A stretch of 64,000 nt of DNA from CAZDAW01 sp964503685 (GTDB lineage: Bacteria; Chloroflexota; Anaerolineae; Anaerolineales; Anaerolineaceae), in assembly GCA_964503685.1 (NCBI GenBank), contig CAZDAW010000003.1, positions 1 through 64,000 on the forward strand, given 5' to 3'. A model generated the notes under the pieces. That model saw nothing but the letters and a program-made list of their open reading frames with translations, was not told where the DNA came from and did not search any database. The translations under genes and the position numbers were made by a program. Of the stretch, positions 34,650-43,047 are shown in pieces (the stretch's first letter is position 1; each line of letters starts with the position of its first letter).

Positions 34650-35627
34650 ATGAAATATTTGTTGCGGCAAATTGGACTCTACCTGGTCGCATTATGGGCA
34701 TCGCTGACCCTCAATTTCCTGCTGCCCCGCCTCATGCCGGGCGATCCGGTCACAGCATTATTCGCCCGAATGCGCGGCAGGCTCAATCCGGCTGAAATCG
34801 AAGCCATTCGAGCCGCCTACGGATTTTCCAATGCCCCATTAATCGAACAATACTTTGACTATATTTCACACATGCTGAGAGGCGACTTTGGCTTATCAAT
34901 ATCAGCATATCCAATCAAAGTCTCTACCGTTATCTCCACAGCTTTCATGTGGACCATCCTCTTGGGTTTCGTAACCCTTCTGCTCAGCTTCCTGATCGGC
35001 ACCTTTCTCGGCGTTGTTGTTGCCTGGCGACGCGGCGGTTTTCTGGATTCGATCCTGCCTGGCTTATTTAGCTTTACAGGTTCCTTCCCCTATTTCTTTC
35101 TGGCAATGATCGCTTTGTTCCTTCTGGGATTCCAACTCAAATGGTTTCCGATGGCTCATTCATATTCCGATAGTGTCTCACCAGCGTGGTCATGGCCCTT
35201 TATCAGCAGCGTCCTCATCCACTTGATTATGCCGGCCGGGACAGTTATTCTGGTTTCAGTTGGCAGCTGGCTGATCGGAATGCGCAGCACCATGGTCAGT
35301 GTTTTAGCAGAGGATTACATCGTAATGGCCGAAGCTAAGGGGTTGACCGAGTGGAGGATCATGTTTCAATATGCCATGCGCAACGCCATTCTGCCAAATA
35401 TTACCCAATTTGGTATGTCAATCGGTTTTATCCTTGGCGGTCAAATATTGACTGAACTCGTATTTTCGTATCCGGGTCTCGGTTTTCAATTGGTTCGTTC
35501 GGTCAGTTCACATGATTATCCATTGATGCAAGCCCTTTTCCTGATGATCACCCTTACAGTTCTGGGCGCCAATCTCATTGTGGATTTGCTCTATGTTCGA
35601 TTGGATCCACGAGTACGGGTTAGTTGA
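34650..35627 (+). CDS. ABC transporter permease, DppB type
   Basis: First membrane subunit of the oligopeptide/oligosaccharide-type importer. The 325-residue protein starts at MKYLLRQIGLYLVALWASLT (34650), with CGGAG upstream. It has the N-terminal LPRLMPGDPVTALFAR block of DppB proteins and about six transmembrane segments. The EAA coupling loop is YIVMAEAKGLTEWRIMFQYAMRNAILP near residues 228-255. An in-frame ATG at 34545 lies before the intercistronic hairpin and is rejected. It overlaps no neighbour and is followed 14 bases later by its DppC partner. Confidence 0.93.
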   Translation: MKYLLRQIGLYLVALWASLTLNFLLPRLMPGDPVTALFARMRGRLNPAEIEAIRAAYGFSNAPLIEQYFDYISHMLRGDFGLSISAYPIKVSTVISTAFMWTILLGFVTLLLSFLIGTFLGVVVAWRRGGFLDSILPGLFSFTGSFPYFFLAMIALFLLGFQLKWFPMAHSYSDSVSPAWSWPFISSVLIHLIMPAGTVILVSVGSWLIGMRSTMVSVLAEDYIVMAEAKGLTEWRIMFQYAMRNAILPNITQFGMSIGFILGGQILTELVFSYPGLGFQLVRSVSSHDYPLMQALFLMITLTVLGANLIVDLLYVRLDPRVRVS

Positions 35628-35641
35628 TTGAAAGGTGGAAT

Positions 35642-36637
35642 ATGACTGACAACGCACAAAAAACCCTGACGGCAATAACCGATGTATCAAAACCCGTTAA
35701 ACGTGACAATAAACAATCCGCCCAATTTGAATTTCTCCAGCGTTTCTTTTCACAGGGTAAAGCAATATTCGGCATAATTATCCTGATTATATTTTTTGTT
35801 ATTGCCTTTTTCGGACCTCTGATCACCCCAGGCGATCCAACGCGCTTCGTAGCTCGCCCAAACCAACCACCGTCACCAGAACACTGGCTGGGTACAAACG
35901 GGCAGGGACAGGATGTATTAACCCAACTCGTTCAGGGTACTCGTATATCCATCCTCATCGGTTTCACAGTTGGCTTGTTGATCACGATTATTGGTCTGGC
36001 TGTCGGTATGACAGCAGGTTACCTTCACGGCATTGTTGACAATTTACTCAATTTATTTACCAATGTATTTTTGATTATTCCCGCCCTTCCTTTGCTAATT
36101 ATCATATCCTCTTTCCTCCCACCAGGTACTGCCACCATCATTCTAGTATTAACCCTCACCAATTGGGCCTGGTCGGCCAGGGTATTTCGATCACAGACTC
36201 TCTGTTTGTGCGAAAAGGATTTTGTTTCGGCAGCCATCGTCAGTGGAGAAAGTAGAGCGCGGATTATTTTTTCTGAAATCTTACCCAACATGATGTCTTT
36301 AGTTGTCTCGACTTTCTTCGGGAACGTCGTTTATGCGATTGCCGCCGATGTCGGCCTGGCGTTTTTGGGATTTGAAGACGTCAACACTGCAAGTTGGGGA
36401 ACAATGTTGTTCTGGGCGCAGAATAATTCGGCGCTATTACAGGGAGCCTGGTGGACATTTGTTCCACCAGGCCTATGCGTCGCCCTGGTCGCTTTTGCAA
36501 CTACGATGTTGATTTATGCCGTGGATGAAGTTACCAATCCTCGCCTGCGTTGTGAGAAGGAGATTACCAGTGTTCTCAAAAAGTACAATATTGCCTCAAA
36601 ACGAGCAACCCCTGTCGTTAAAAATAACGCCATCTAA
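35642..36637 (+). CDS. ABC transporter permease, DppC type
   Basis: Second membrane subunit of the importer, 331 residues from ATG 35642 (AAGGTGG upstream). It has the DppC layout: a cytoplasmic N-terminal segment, a first helix at about 38-58 (AIFGIIILIIFFVIAFFGPL), the periplasmic HWLGTNGQGQDVLTQLVQGTR block that marks DppC proteins, and a C-terminal membrane domain. Its EAA-type loop contains DFVSAAIVSGESRARIIFSEILP. The 3' end overlaps the next ATPase gene by 68 bases. Confidence 0.93.
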   Translation: MTDNAQKTLTAITDVSKPVKRDNKQSAQFEFLQRFFSQGKAIFGIIILIIFFVIAFFGPLITPGDPTRFVARPNQPPSPEHWLGTNGQGQDVLTQLVQGTRISILIGFTVGLLITIIGLAVGMTAGYLHGIVDNLLNLFTNVFLIIPALPLLIIISSFLPPGTATIILVLTLTNWAWSARVFRSQTLCLCEKDFVSAAIVSGESRARIIFSEILPNMMSLVVSTFFGNVVYAIAADVGLAFLGFEDVNTASWGTMLFWAQNNSALLQGAWWTFVPPGLCVALVAFATTMLIYAVDEVTNPRLRCEKEITSVLKKYNIASKRATPVVKNNAI

Positions 36638-37589
36638 TCAAACCTTATTAGACATCCGCAACCTAAATGTCAAATATTTGACCCTTCGAGGCCCAGTTCA
36701 TGCGGTGGAAAATGTTTCATTCACCCTCAAATCTGGGGAAGTAGTCGGACTTGCAGGCGAATCGGGAAGCGGTAAATCCACAATTGCCCATGCAATCTTG
36801 CGCATCTTGCCTCCGCCAGCTCTAATAACCGGTGGTCAGATACTCTTCAACGACATGGATATCCTGGAAATGAATATAAACGATCTGGAGCAATTTCGCT
36901 GGGATTCTATATCAATCGTTTTCCAAAGCGCCATGAATGCTCTGAATCCGGTGATGCGAATACCCCAACAGCTCATAGATGTAATGAAATCGCATAATCT
37001 ATCCAAAGATGAAGCGAACAAACGCGCTGCCGAATTATTCGATCTGGTGGGCATTGAGGCGCAACGTCTGGATGCTTACCCACACCAACTCTCTGGAGGC
37101 ATGCGCCAGCGAGTCGTGATCGCGATAGCCCTGGCTTTAAACCCACCGCTACTGGTAATGGATGAACCGACAACAGCGCTGGATGTTGTGGTGCAAAAAG
37201 ATATTCTGCAGCAAATTGCACAATTAAGAGAAAAACTTGGGTTTTCAATTCTATTCATCACCCACGATCTTTCATTATTGGTTGAATTTGCCACTCGTAT
37301 TGCGATCATGTATGCAGGGGAAATCATTGAAGAAGCTCCCTCACGAGAACTATTTGAGAAACCATTACACCCTTACACCGTTGGCTTAATGAATTCATTC
37401 CCTTCTATTAGCGGAGAAAGGGGGAAATTAACCGGAATTCCCGGCGCTCCCCCTGATCTGGTCGCTCCCCCTTCCGGATGTCGTTTCCATCCACGTTGCC
37501 CGAAAGCAACACCTTTGTGCTCCGAAAGCAAACCAATGACCAAAGGAATTACAACCAATCATACCGTCGCCTGCCATCTCTTTGAGTGA
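36570..37589 (+). CDS. ABC transporter ATPase, DppD/OppD type
   Basis: First ATPase of the importer. I chose GTG at 36570 because AGAAGGAG precedes it by seven bases. It gives a 339-residue protein whose conserved part starts LLDIRNLNVKYL. The start lies 68 bases inside the DppC-type gene, so translation is probably coupled. Walker A is GESGSGKST, the Q-loop is VFQSAMNALNPVM, the signature LSGGMRQRV, and Walker B LLVMDEPTTALD. The C-terminal GCRFHPRCPKATPLCSE Cys motif is the oligopeptide/dipeptide transporter extension, which in some homologues holds an iron-sulfur cluster. Confidence 0.94.
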   Translation: MFSKSTILPQNEQPLSLKITPSNQTLLDIRNLNVKYLTLRGPVHAVENVSFTLKSGEVVGLAGESGSGKSTIAHAILRILPPPALITGGQILFNDMDILEMNINDLEQFRWDSISIVFQSAMNALNPVMRIPQQLIDVMKSHNLSKDEANKRAAELFDLVGIEAQRLDAYPHQLSGGMRQRVVIAIALALNPPLLVMDEPTTALDVVVQKDILQQIAQLREKLGFSILFITHDLSLLVEFATRIAIMYAGEIIEEAPSRELFEKPLHPYTVGLMNSFPSISGERGKLTGIPGAPPDLVAPPSGCRFHPRCPKATPLCSESKPMTKGITTNHTVACHLFE

Positions 37590-38617
37590 ATGTTATGAAA
37601 CCAAATCAAATTTTTTCAATCAATACCACCCCTGATACGGCACAAATACCACTTCTGGATGTTCGCCATCTGACCAAACGCTTTCCAGTCGGCGCGTTTC
37701 CTAAAACACGTCACGTTCATGCTGTAGAAGATGTTTCGTTTACCGTCGAACAGGGTCAGGTCATTGCAATCGTCGGCGAGTCAGGAAGCGGAAAAAGCAC
37801 AACCATCCGTCTTATAGCCCGATTGATACCCGCAACCGGAGGTGAAATAATATTTAAAGGCAATGACGTTCTAAAAATCGAGCCGAAGGAAGCTTCATTG
37901 GCTTACAGGCGCAAGGTACAATTGATTTTTCAGGATCCGTTTTCCTCTCTAAATGCCGTCCACACTATCGAACACCACCTTGCCCGTCCGTTAACCATTC
38001 ATAAGAAAGTAAGCAGTCGCCAAGAAATGCAACAGCGAATATACGATCTCCTGGCGATAGTCGGATTGAATCCGCCTCAGGAAATTGCTCGCCGCTATCC
38101 TCACCAGCTATCCGGCGGGCAGCGCCAACGCGTCGCGATTGCGCGTGCTCTGGCGGTTGATCCACAATTGATACTGGCAGATGAACCCATCTCCATGTTA
38201 GATGTGTCAATTCGCATTGGCATTTTGAATCTCATGGCTCAACTGAAAGAGCAACAGGGAATCGCGTACGTATATATCACCCATGATCTGGCAAGCGCCC
38301 GGTATATCGGGGATAAAATCATGGTTATGTATGCAGGTCATATGGTAGAAGGCGGCGATAGCGAAGAGATAATAAGTAAACCTGCCCACCCTTATACGCA
38401 ATTGTTGCTATCTGCAGTTCCAGATCCACATGCAGGTTTACGCACCCGTAAAGATATCGGCGCTCGCGGTGAGGCGCCTGTACTGATCGACCCGCCGCCC
38501 GGTTGTCCATTTACAACCCGTTGCACAAAGGTAATGGGGATCTGTCGTCAGGTTATGCCAGAATCAAACGACGTTCAGGCCAATCACTGGGTTCGTTGCC
38601 ATCTGTATAACAACTAA
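37586..38617 (+). CDS. ABC transporter ATPase, DppF/OppF type
   Basis: Second ATPase of the importer, 343 residues. GTG at 37586 overlaps the previous stop (GTGA). An ATG nine bases later is an alternative start. Walker A GESGSGKST, Q-loop IFQDPFSSLNAV, signature LSGGQRQRV and Walker B LILADEPISMLD are intact. The C-terminal Cys motif reads GCPFTTRCTKVMGICRQ. With the first ATPase, both permeases and the binding protein it completes a family-5 importer. A promoter-like region follows before the glycosidase gene. Confidence 0.94.
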   Translation: MNVMKPNQIFSINTTPDTAQIPLLDVRHLTKRFPVGAFPKTRHVHAVEDVSFTVEQGQVIAIVGESGSGKSTTIRLIARLIPATGGEIIFKGNDVLKIEPKEASLAYRRKVQLIFQDPFSSLNAVHTIEHHLARPLTIHKKVSSRQEMQQRIYDLLAIVGLNPPQEIARRYPHQLSGGQRQRVAIARALAVDPQLILADEPISMLDVSIRIGILNLMAQLKEQQGIAYVYITHDLASARYIGDKIMVMYAGHMVEGGDSEEIISKPAHPYTQLLLSAVPDPHAGLRTRKDIGARGEAPVLIDPPPGCPFTTRCTKVMGICRQVMPESNDVQANHWVRCHLYNN

Positions 38618-38664
38618 TCCAAGGCAGAAGTCAGAATTTGATAAATGTTTTGTAAACCAAAAAC

Positions 38665-38707
38665 TTGTCATCACAAATATTGATGTGTAAAATCAAATTC
38701 TTATAAT
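38665..38707 (+). promoter_or_regulatory. Internal promoter candidates before the GH4 gene
   Basis: Two overlapping candidates fit the 110-base gap: TTGTCA (38665-38670) with TAAAAT (38688-38693), spacing 17, and TTGATG (38680-38685) with TATAAT (38702-38707), spacing 16. CATCA and TGATG (38669-38685) form a small dyad between them. No LacI-type operator is present, so the glycosidase and kinase may be expressed in part independently. Confidence 0.5.
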
Positions 38708-38729
38708 AAATTTTGAAAGGAAGTATCCC

Positions 38730-40016
38730 TTGAAAATCACAATTATTGGTGGCGGCTCCACCTACACTCCCGAATTAATTAATGGTTTCCTGGCAAAAAC
38801 CGACCGTATACCGATCACTGAACTTTGGCTGATGGACATTGATAGACAACGTCTGGAAATCGTAGGCGGTTTCGCCAAACGAATGGTGGCAGCAAAAAAG
38901 GCGCCGATAAAAATCGTGCTGACAGATAATCAGCAACAGGCGCTCGAAGGAGTCTCCTATGTTATTACGCAGTTACGCGTCGGACAAATGCCCGCTCGAC
39001 GCGCCGATGAATACTTGGGACAACGGCATGGTTTGATCGGACAGGAGACAACCGGCGTCGGTGGTATGGCAAAGGCTCTGCGAACCGTTCCCGTTATTCT
39101 GGATATTGCACATACTATCCAGAAAGTTGCGCCCGGCGCTTTGCTGATCAATTTCACCAACCCTTCAGGGCTGGTAACTGAAGCCCTGAAACGCTACGCG
39201 CCTGAAGTAACCAGTGTAGGTTTGTGCAATGCGCCGCTTACGACAAAAATGGTCATCCTTGAACAGCTTGAAGCGGCGCAAGGTGAAAAAATTGACCCTG
39301 GCCGCGCCGAACTAAAAGCATTTGGATTGAACCACCTGTCGTGGAATCACGGTTTCACTTTAGACGGAGAAGATATCTGGCCGTGGGTTATGGAAAAATA
39401 CATAGAAAATAATCGCATCGAAAAAGAATGGGATGAAAATCTTCTCCGTTCCCTGAATATGATCCCCAACTACTATCTGGCTTACTTCTATAATAAACAA
39501 CACAAGCTGGCCGAGCAAAAAAAATGGCCGCCCTCCCGCGCTGAAGAAGTGATAGAACTCGAAAAAGTGTTGCTAAAACAGTATTCAGACCCCATGTTAA
39601 CTGAACTACCTCCTGAGTTGATGGAGCGCGGCGGCGCCTATTATTCAACTCTTGCCACACATTTAATTGATTCCCACTATAACGATATCGGTGATACACA
39701 CATTGTCAACGTCCGTCATGAAAATGCTGTGCCCGGTGTCCCTTCTGATTGGGTGATGGAACTGCCCTGCCGCGTGGACAAACAGGGCTTTCATCCAATT
39801 CCTACCGAACCACTTCCCTACGTCTGTAATGGTCTGGTCGCCCAAATCAAATCTTACGAATTGCTGACCATCGAAGCCGCTGTTCATGGCGATCGTAAAT
39901 CGGCCTACCAGGCGCTTCTGACTCATCCGCTGGGACCTCAAGCTGAAGAGGTAAATACGGTGTTAACAGATATGCTTGAAATCAACAGACCCTATCTTCC
40001 CCAATTTTGGAAATAA
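38730..40016 (+). CDS. Glycoside hydrolase family 4 (probable 6-phospho-beta-glucosidase)
   Basis: Family GH4 enzymes use NAD+ and a divalent metal to cleave glycosides by oxidation and elimination; many act on 6-phosphorylated disaccharides. The 428-residue protein has the NAD-binding ITIIGGGSTYTPELI at the N-terminus, QLRVGQMPARRADE, GQETTGVGGMAKALR, and the metal and active-site motifs NFTNPSG and GLCNAP. It also has AFGLNHLSW near residue 195. These place it nearest the phospho-beta-glucosidase branch rather than alpha-galactosidase. The start is TTG at 38730 behind GAAAGGAAG. A sugar kinase gene follows ten bases after its stop, a good source of the phosphorylated substrate. Confidence 0.88.
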   Translation: MKITIIGGGSTYTPELINGFLAKTDRIPITELWLMDIDRQRLEIVGGFAKRMVAAKKAPIKIVLTDNQQQALEGVSYVITQLRVGQMPARRADEYLGQRHGLIGQETTGVGGMAKALRTVPVILDIAHTIQKVAPGALLINFTNPSGLVTEALKRYAPEVTSVGLCNAPLTTKMVILEQLEAAQGEKIDPGRAELKAFGLNHLSWNHGFTLDGEDIWPWVMEKYIENNRIEKEWDENLLRSLNMIPNYYLAYFYNKQHKLAEQKKWPPSRAEEVIELEKVLLKQYSDPMLTELPPELMERGGAYYSTLATHLIDSHYNDIGDTHIVNVRHENAVPGVPSDWVMELPCRVDKQGFHPIPTEPLPYVCNGLVAQIKSYELLTIEAAVHGDRKSAYQALLTHPLGPQAEEVNTVLTDMLEINRPYLPQFWK

Positions 40017-40025
40017 TGGGGAGAA

Positions 40026-41033
40026 ATGATGACGAAGTATTTTCTAGGATTGGATGTCGGAGGGACAAAAACGCATGCGCTTATCGCTACCGAAACAGGT
40101 CAGGTGATTGGATTCGGCTATGCCGGCGGAGGTAATCCAGAAGGTATTGGTTACAATCTTCTTAAACGTGTTCTGCTCAAAGCAGCAACAAAAGCCTTCA
40201 AACAATCGGGAATCAAACCGGAACAAATCAGTGGAGCTGGTTTTGGAATCGCCGGTTTTGATTGGCCCTCCCAGCGCGCAAATATGCTTCAGGCAATTGG
40301 AGCTCTAAATATCCATGCGCCGCTAGAAGTAGTCAACGATGCTTTGGTTGGTTTATTGGCCGGCGCCTCTGATGGTTGGGGAATCGCCGTTGTGGCAGGA
40401 ACAGGGTGTAACTGTTGGGGGTGGGACAGTCAGCGTAATGTTGGGCGGATGACCGGGGAAGGCATCATGATGGGCGAAGGAGCAGGTGCGGTTGAACTCG
40501 TGTTTAAGGCAATACAAGCGATCTCCAGAGCCTGGAGTCTGCGAGGGCCAGAAACTCGCCTTACACAGATATTCACCCAATTAGCCGGGTGCCAGACGGT
40601 AGAGGAGTTGCTGGAAGGTTTGACAACCTCACGAATCGAAATCGATGCCTCTGCCGCTCCATTAATTTTTGAAGCCGCTGAAATGGGCGACGAAGTGGCC
40701 CGCAATCTGATTATTTCAGCAGGTCAGGAATTAGGGGACCTTGTCAACGGCGTTATCCGCCAGTTAAAATTCCAGGACTTAGAATTTGAGGTCATCAAAA
40801 CAGGCAGCACATTTAATGGGAGTCCACTCCTGACAGAATCGATGGCAAACGTAATCCATTCACTCGCGCCTAAAGCTATCATCAAACGTCTCGAAGCGCC
40901 GCCTGTCACGGGCGGGGTTCTATTGGGCATGGAGGTTGCTGGCGAGGATTTTCGGGCTGTGCGCCCCGCTCTGATTGACTCGACCCGCCGCCTGTTCGAA
41001 ACGATAGGAACGAACGGACAAATATCAGATTGA
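40026..41033 (+). CDS. BadF/BadG-type sugar kinase (N-acetylglucosamine kinase-like)
   Basis: A 335-residue ASKHA-fold ATPase of the BadF/BadG/BcrA/BcrD group that includes eukaryotic-type N-acetylglucosamine kinase. The phosphate-1 motif is LGLDVGGTKTHALI at residues 7-20. The adenosine and phosphate-2 parts follow in VAGTGCNCWGW and GEGAGAVELV, and the C-terminal GGVLLGME is typical. It lacks the Cys ligands of the radical-enzyme activators. Position next to the GH4 gene suggests it phosphorylates the imported glycoside or its hydrolysis product. Start ATG 40026 has a GGGGAG site. Confidence 0.85.
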   Translation: MMTKYFLGLDVGGTKTHALIATETGQVIGFGYAGGGNPEGIGYNLLKRVLLKAATKAFKQSGIKPEQISGAGFGIAGFDWPSQRANMLQAIGALNIHAPLEVVNDALVGLLAGASDGWGIAVVAGTGCNCWGWDSQRNVGRMTGEGIMMGEGAGAVELVFKAIQAISRAWSLRGPETRLTQIFTQLAGCQTVEELLEGLTTSRIEIDASAAPLIFEAAEMGDEVARNLIISAGQELGDLVNGVIRQLKFQDLEFEVIKTGSTFNGSPLLTESMANVIHSLAPKAIIKRLEAPPVTGGVLLGMEVAGEDFRAVRPALIDSTRRLFETIGTNGQISD

Positions 41034-41226
41034 ATAAACAATCTATTTATCATTACTGAATGAAACCCATTTGCCACCCAATCGCTTTTTCTATACGGAC
41101 CAACACTCAGCCAAACCTCTAATAATTATTTATTCGGACATAATCCTCGTCATCCAAATAACTAAAAACAACGCCCAATATTTCAAATTTCTATGATCAA
41201 AGTATAATTCCCCAAGCCAAAGAAAA

Positions 41227-41256
41227 GTGACTCGCAATGTCTATCTGTGGTAAAAT
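41227..41256 (+). promoter_or_regulatory. Possible promoter of the nucleotide-sugar module
   Basis: GTGACT (41227-41232) and TAAAAT (41251-41256) are spaced by 18 bases, 70 bases before the acetyltransferase start. The rest of the 290-base gap after the kinase gene holds no other gene or hairpin that I can see. Confidence 0.3.
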
Positions 41257-41325
41257 CTTTGTTTGGTTTGGAATATATCATCCGGTTTATCCGGTGTTAT
41301 ATATACTCATTCAGGAGGTCTCCGA

Positions 41326-41931
41326 ATGGCAGTAAGAATTCACCCCACAGCCGATGTGGCCAGTGACGCAACAATTGGTGAAGGAACCAGCATCTGGCAT
41401 CAATGCCAGATTCGCTCCAACGCAAAAATCGGACGAAATTGTATTCTGGGGAAAGGGGTTTTTGTCGATTCAGATGTCTGCATTGGCGACAATGTAAAAA
41501 TTCAAAATTACGTCTCAGTCTATCACGGTGTCACACTCGAAGATGGCGTCTTTGTTGGCCCGCATGTTTGCTTCACAAATGATATGCGTCCTCGGGCAAT
41601 TAACCCTGATGGCACATTAAAATCTGCCGACGATTGGACCGTCAGCAAAACATTAATTAAACGGGGAGCAGCCCTGGGAGCCAACTCGACCATTCGTTGT
41701 GGTATTACCATCGGTGAATGGGCGCTGGTTGGATCTGGCAGCGTACCAACCCACGATGTACCCGATTATGGGATCGTTTATGGAAACCCTGCCCAATTGC
41801 ATGGTTTTGTCTGCCCCTGTGGTGAAAAGCTAGAAAAACAATCGGCCAAAAACAATATGGTCATCGCCAAATGTTCTGTCTGCGGCCAGACGGTAGAAAT
41901 TCCAGAAAAGATTTGGAACCAGGCAAAATAA
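41326..41931 (+). CDS. WlbB/WbpD-like nucleotide-sugar N-acetyltransferase
   Basis: Left-handed beta-helix acetyltransferase resembling WlbB/WbpD, which acetylates the 3-amino group of UDP-2-acetamido-3-amino-2,3-dideoxyglucuronic acid. The 201-residue protein starts at MAVRIHPTAD (41326) with AGGAGG upstream. Hexapeptide repeats run from IGEGTSIWHQCQI to IGEWALVGSGSV. The catalytic-type segment FTNDMRPRA (Asn/Asp) and GNPAQLHGFVCPCGEKL are present. The C-terminal ~35 residues form a four-cysteine zinc ribbon (CPCG and CSVCG). Next to a WlbA-like dehydrogenase, which supports the assignment. Confidence 0.87.
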   Translation: MAVRIHPTADVASDATIGEGTSIWHQCQIRSNAKIGRNCILGKGVFVDSDVCIGDNVKIQNYVSVYHGVTLEDGVFVGPHVCFTNDMRPRAINPDGTLKSADDWTVSKTLIKRGAALGANSTIRCGITIGEWALVGSGSVPTHDVPDYGIVYGNPAQLHGFVCPCGEKLEKQSAKNNMVIAKCSVCGQTVEIPEKIWNQAK

Positions 41932-42027
41932 TCCATACGGATATTTAGGCGCCAAAGGTAGATAACTTCAGAGATTGGCCTGAAACCAGACAGGATCGTT
42001 GGATAACATCATAAGAGGTATGAAAAT

Positions 42028-43026
42028 ATGACAACACGTGTGGCCGTTATTGGAGTAGGGTCAATGGGTAAAAACCATGCCCGTGTCTATAATGAGCTTT
42101 CAGAGGCAGAACTTGTCGCCGTTGTAGATGCCAACGAAGCGGCAGCATCCAATTTAGGAAAGCAATTCGGCGTAAAAGCTTACACAGATTATCAGGAGAT
42201 GTTCGCCAAAGAACGTCCCGAAGCAATTTCCATTGCTGTACCTACCGCCTTCCACCGCGACGTGGCTTTGGCTGCTCTAAACGCTGGCATCAATATTCTG
42301 GTGGAAAAGCCCATTGCCGCAACACTCGAAGAGGGCCAGGAAATCATTGAAAAGGCGCGCCAGGTAAAACGCGTCTTGATGGTTGGGCACATCGTGCGTT
42401 TTAATCCTGCCCTGCAAGTACTAAAAGAAAAACTTCAAGCAGGCGACCTTGGACGCATCTTCCAAATTTTTTGCCGCAGAGCTGGCCCTTTCCCCACTCG
42501 CATTCGAGACGTCGGCGTGGTGGTGGATCTGGCGCCCCATGATGTCGATATCATGCGCTTCCTGACTGGTCTCAATCCACTCCGGGTTTATGCAGAGACA
42601 GAACAACGGATACATACCGATCATGAAGATATGCTCTTCGGTCTGGTGCGATTTCCTGAAGGAATTACCGGCGCGCTGGAAATCAATTGGTTAACGCCAA
42701 CCAAACTCCGCGAAGTATTGGTATTAGGAGAACGCGGTCTGTTTCGTGTGGATGATCTGACGCAAGATCTATATTTCTATGAAAATGCACAGGCCAGCAG
42801 TGAACTCTGGATGGGATTGAAAAACCTCAAAGGCGTCAGCGAAGGCAGCATGACTCGCTTTGCTTTACAACGATACGAACCTCTCAAGGCTGAAATACAA
42901 GCGTTTCTTAAGGCTGTTCGAGGTGAAGCGCCGGCGGCTGTCAGTGGTGAAGATGGATTAGCGGCATTGAAACTTGCCCTGGCGCTGGTCGAATCGGGGC
43001 TGTCCCATCAGGTCATTGAGTTTTAG
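42028..43026 (+). CDS. WlbA/WbpB-like nucleotide-sugar 3-dehydrogenase (Gfo/Idh/MocA)
   Basis: Predicted NAD-dependent oxidation of UDP-N-acetylglucosaminuronic acid at C-3, preceding transamination. The 332-residue Gfo/Idh/MocA protein has the Rossmann motif VAVIGVGSMGKNHARVY at residues 5-21 and the nicotinamide-side EKPIA near 95. The active-site block is GHIVRFNPALQ, then DLAPHDVDIMRFL with the His/Asp pair characteristic of this family. Alternatives within the large family (inositol or other sugar dehydrogenases) are less likely given the adjoining WlbB-like gene. An asnB-like gene starts 21 bases downstream. Confidence 0.85.
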   Translation: MTTRVAVIGVGSMGKNHARVYNELSEAELVAVVDANEAAASNLGKQFGVKAYTDYQEMFAKERPEAISIAVPTAFHRDVALAALNAGINILVEKPIAATLEEGQEIIEKARQVKRVLMVGHIVRFNPALQVLKEKLQAGDLGRIFQIFCRRAGPFPTRIRDVGVVVDLAPHDVDIMRFLTGLNPLRVYAETEQRIHTDHEDMLFGLVRFPEGITGALEINWLTPTKLREVLVLGERGLFRVDDLTQDLYFYENAQASSELWMGLKNLKGVSEGSMTRFALQRYEPLKAEIQAFLKAVRGEAPAAVSGEDGLAALKLALALVESGLSHQVIEF

Positions 43027-43047
43027 GAATCAGGAGAAATACAAAAT

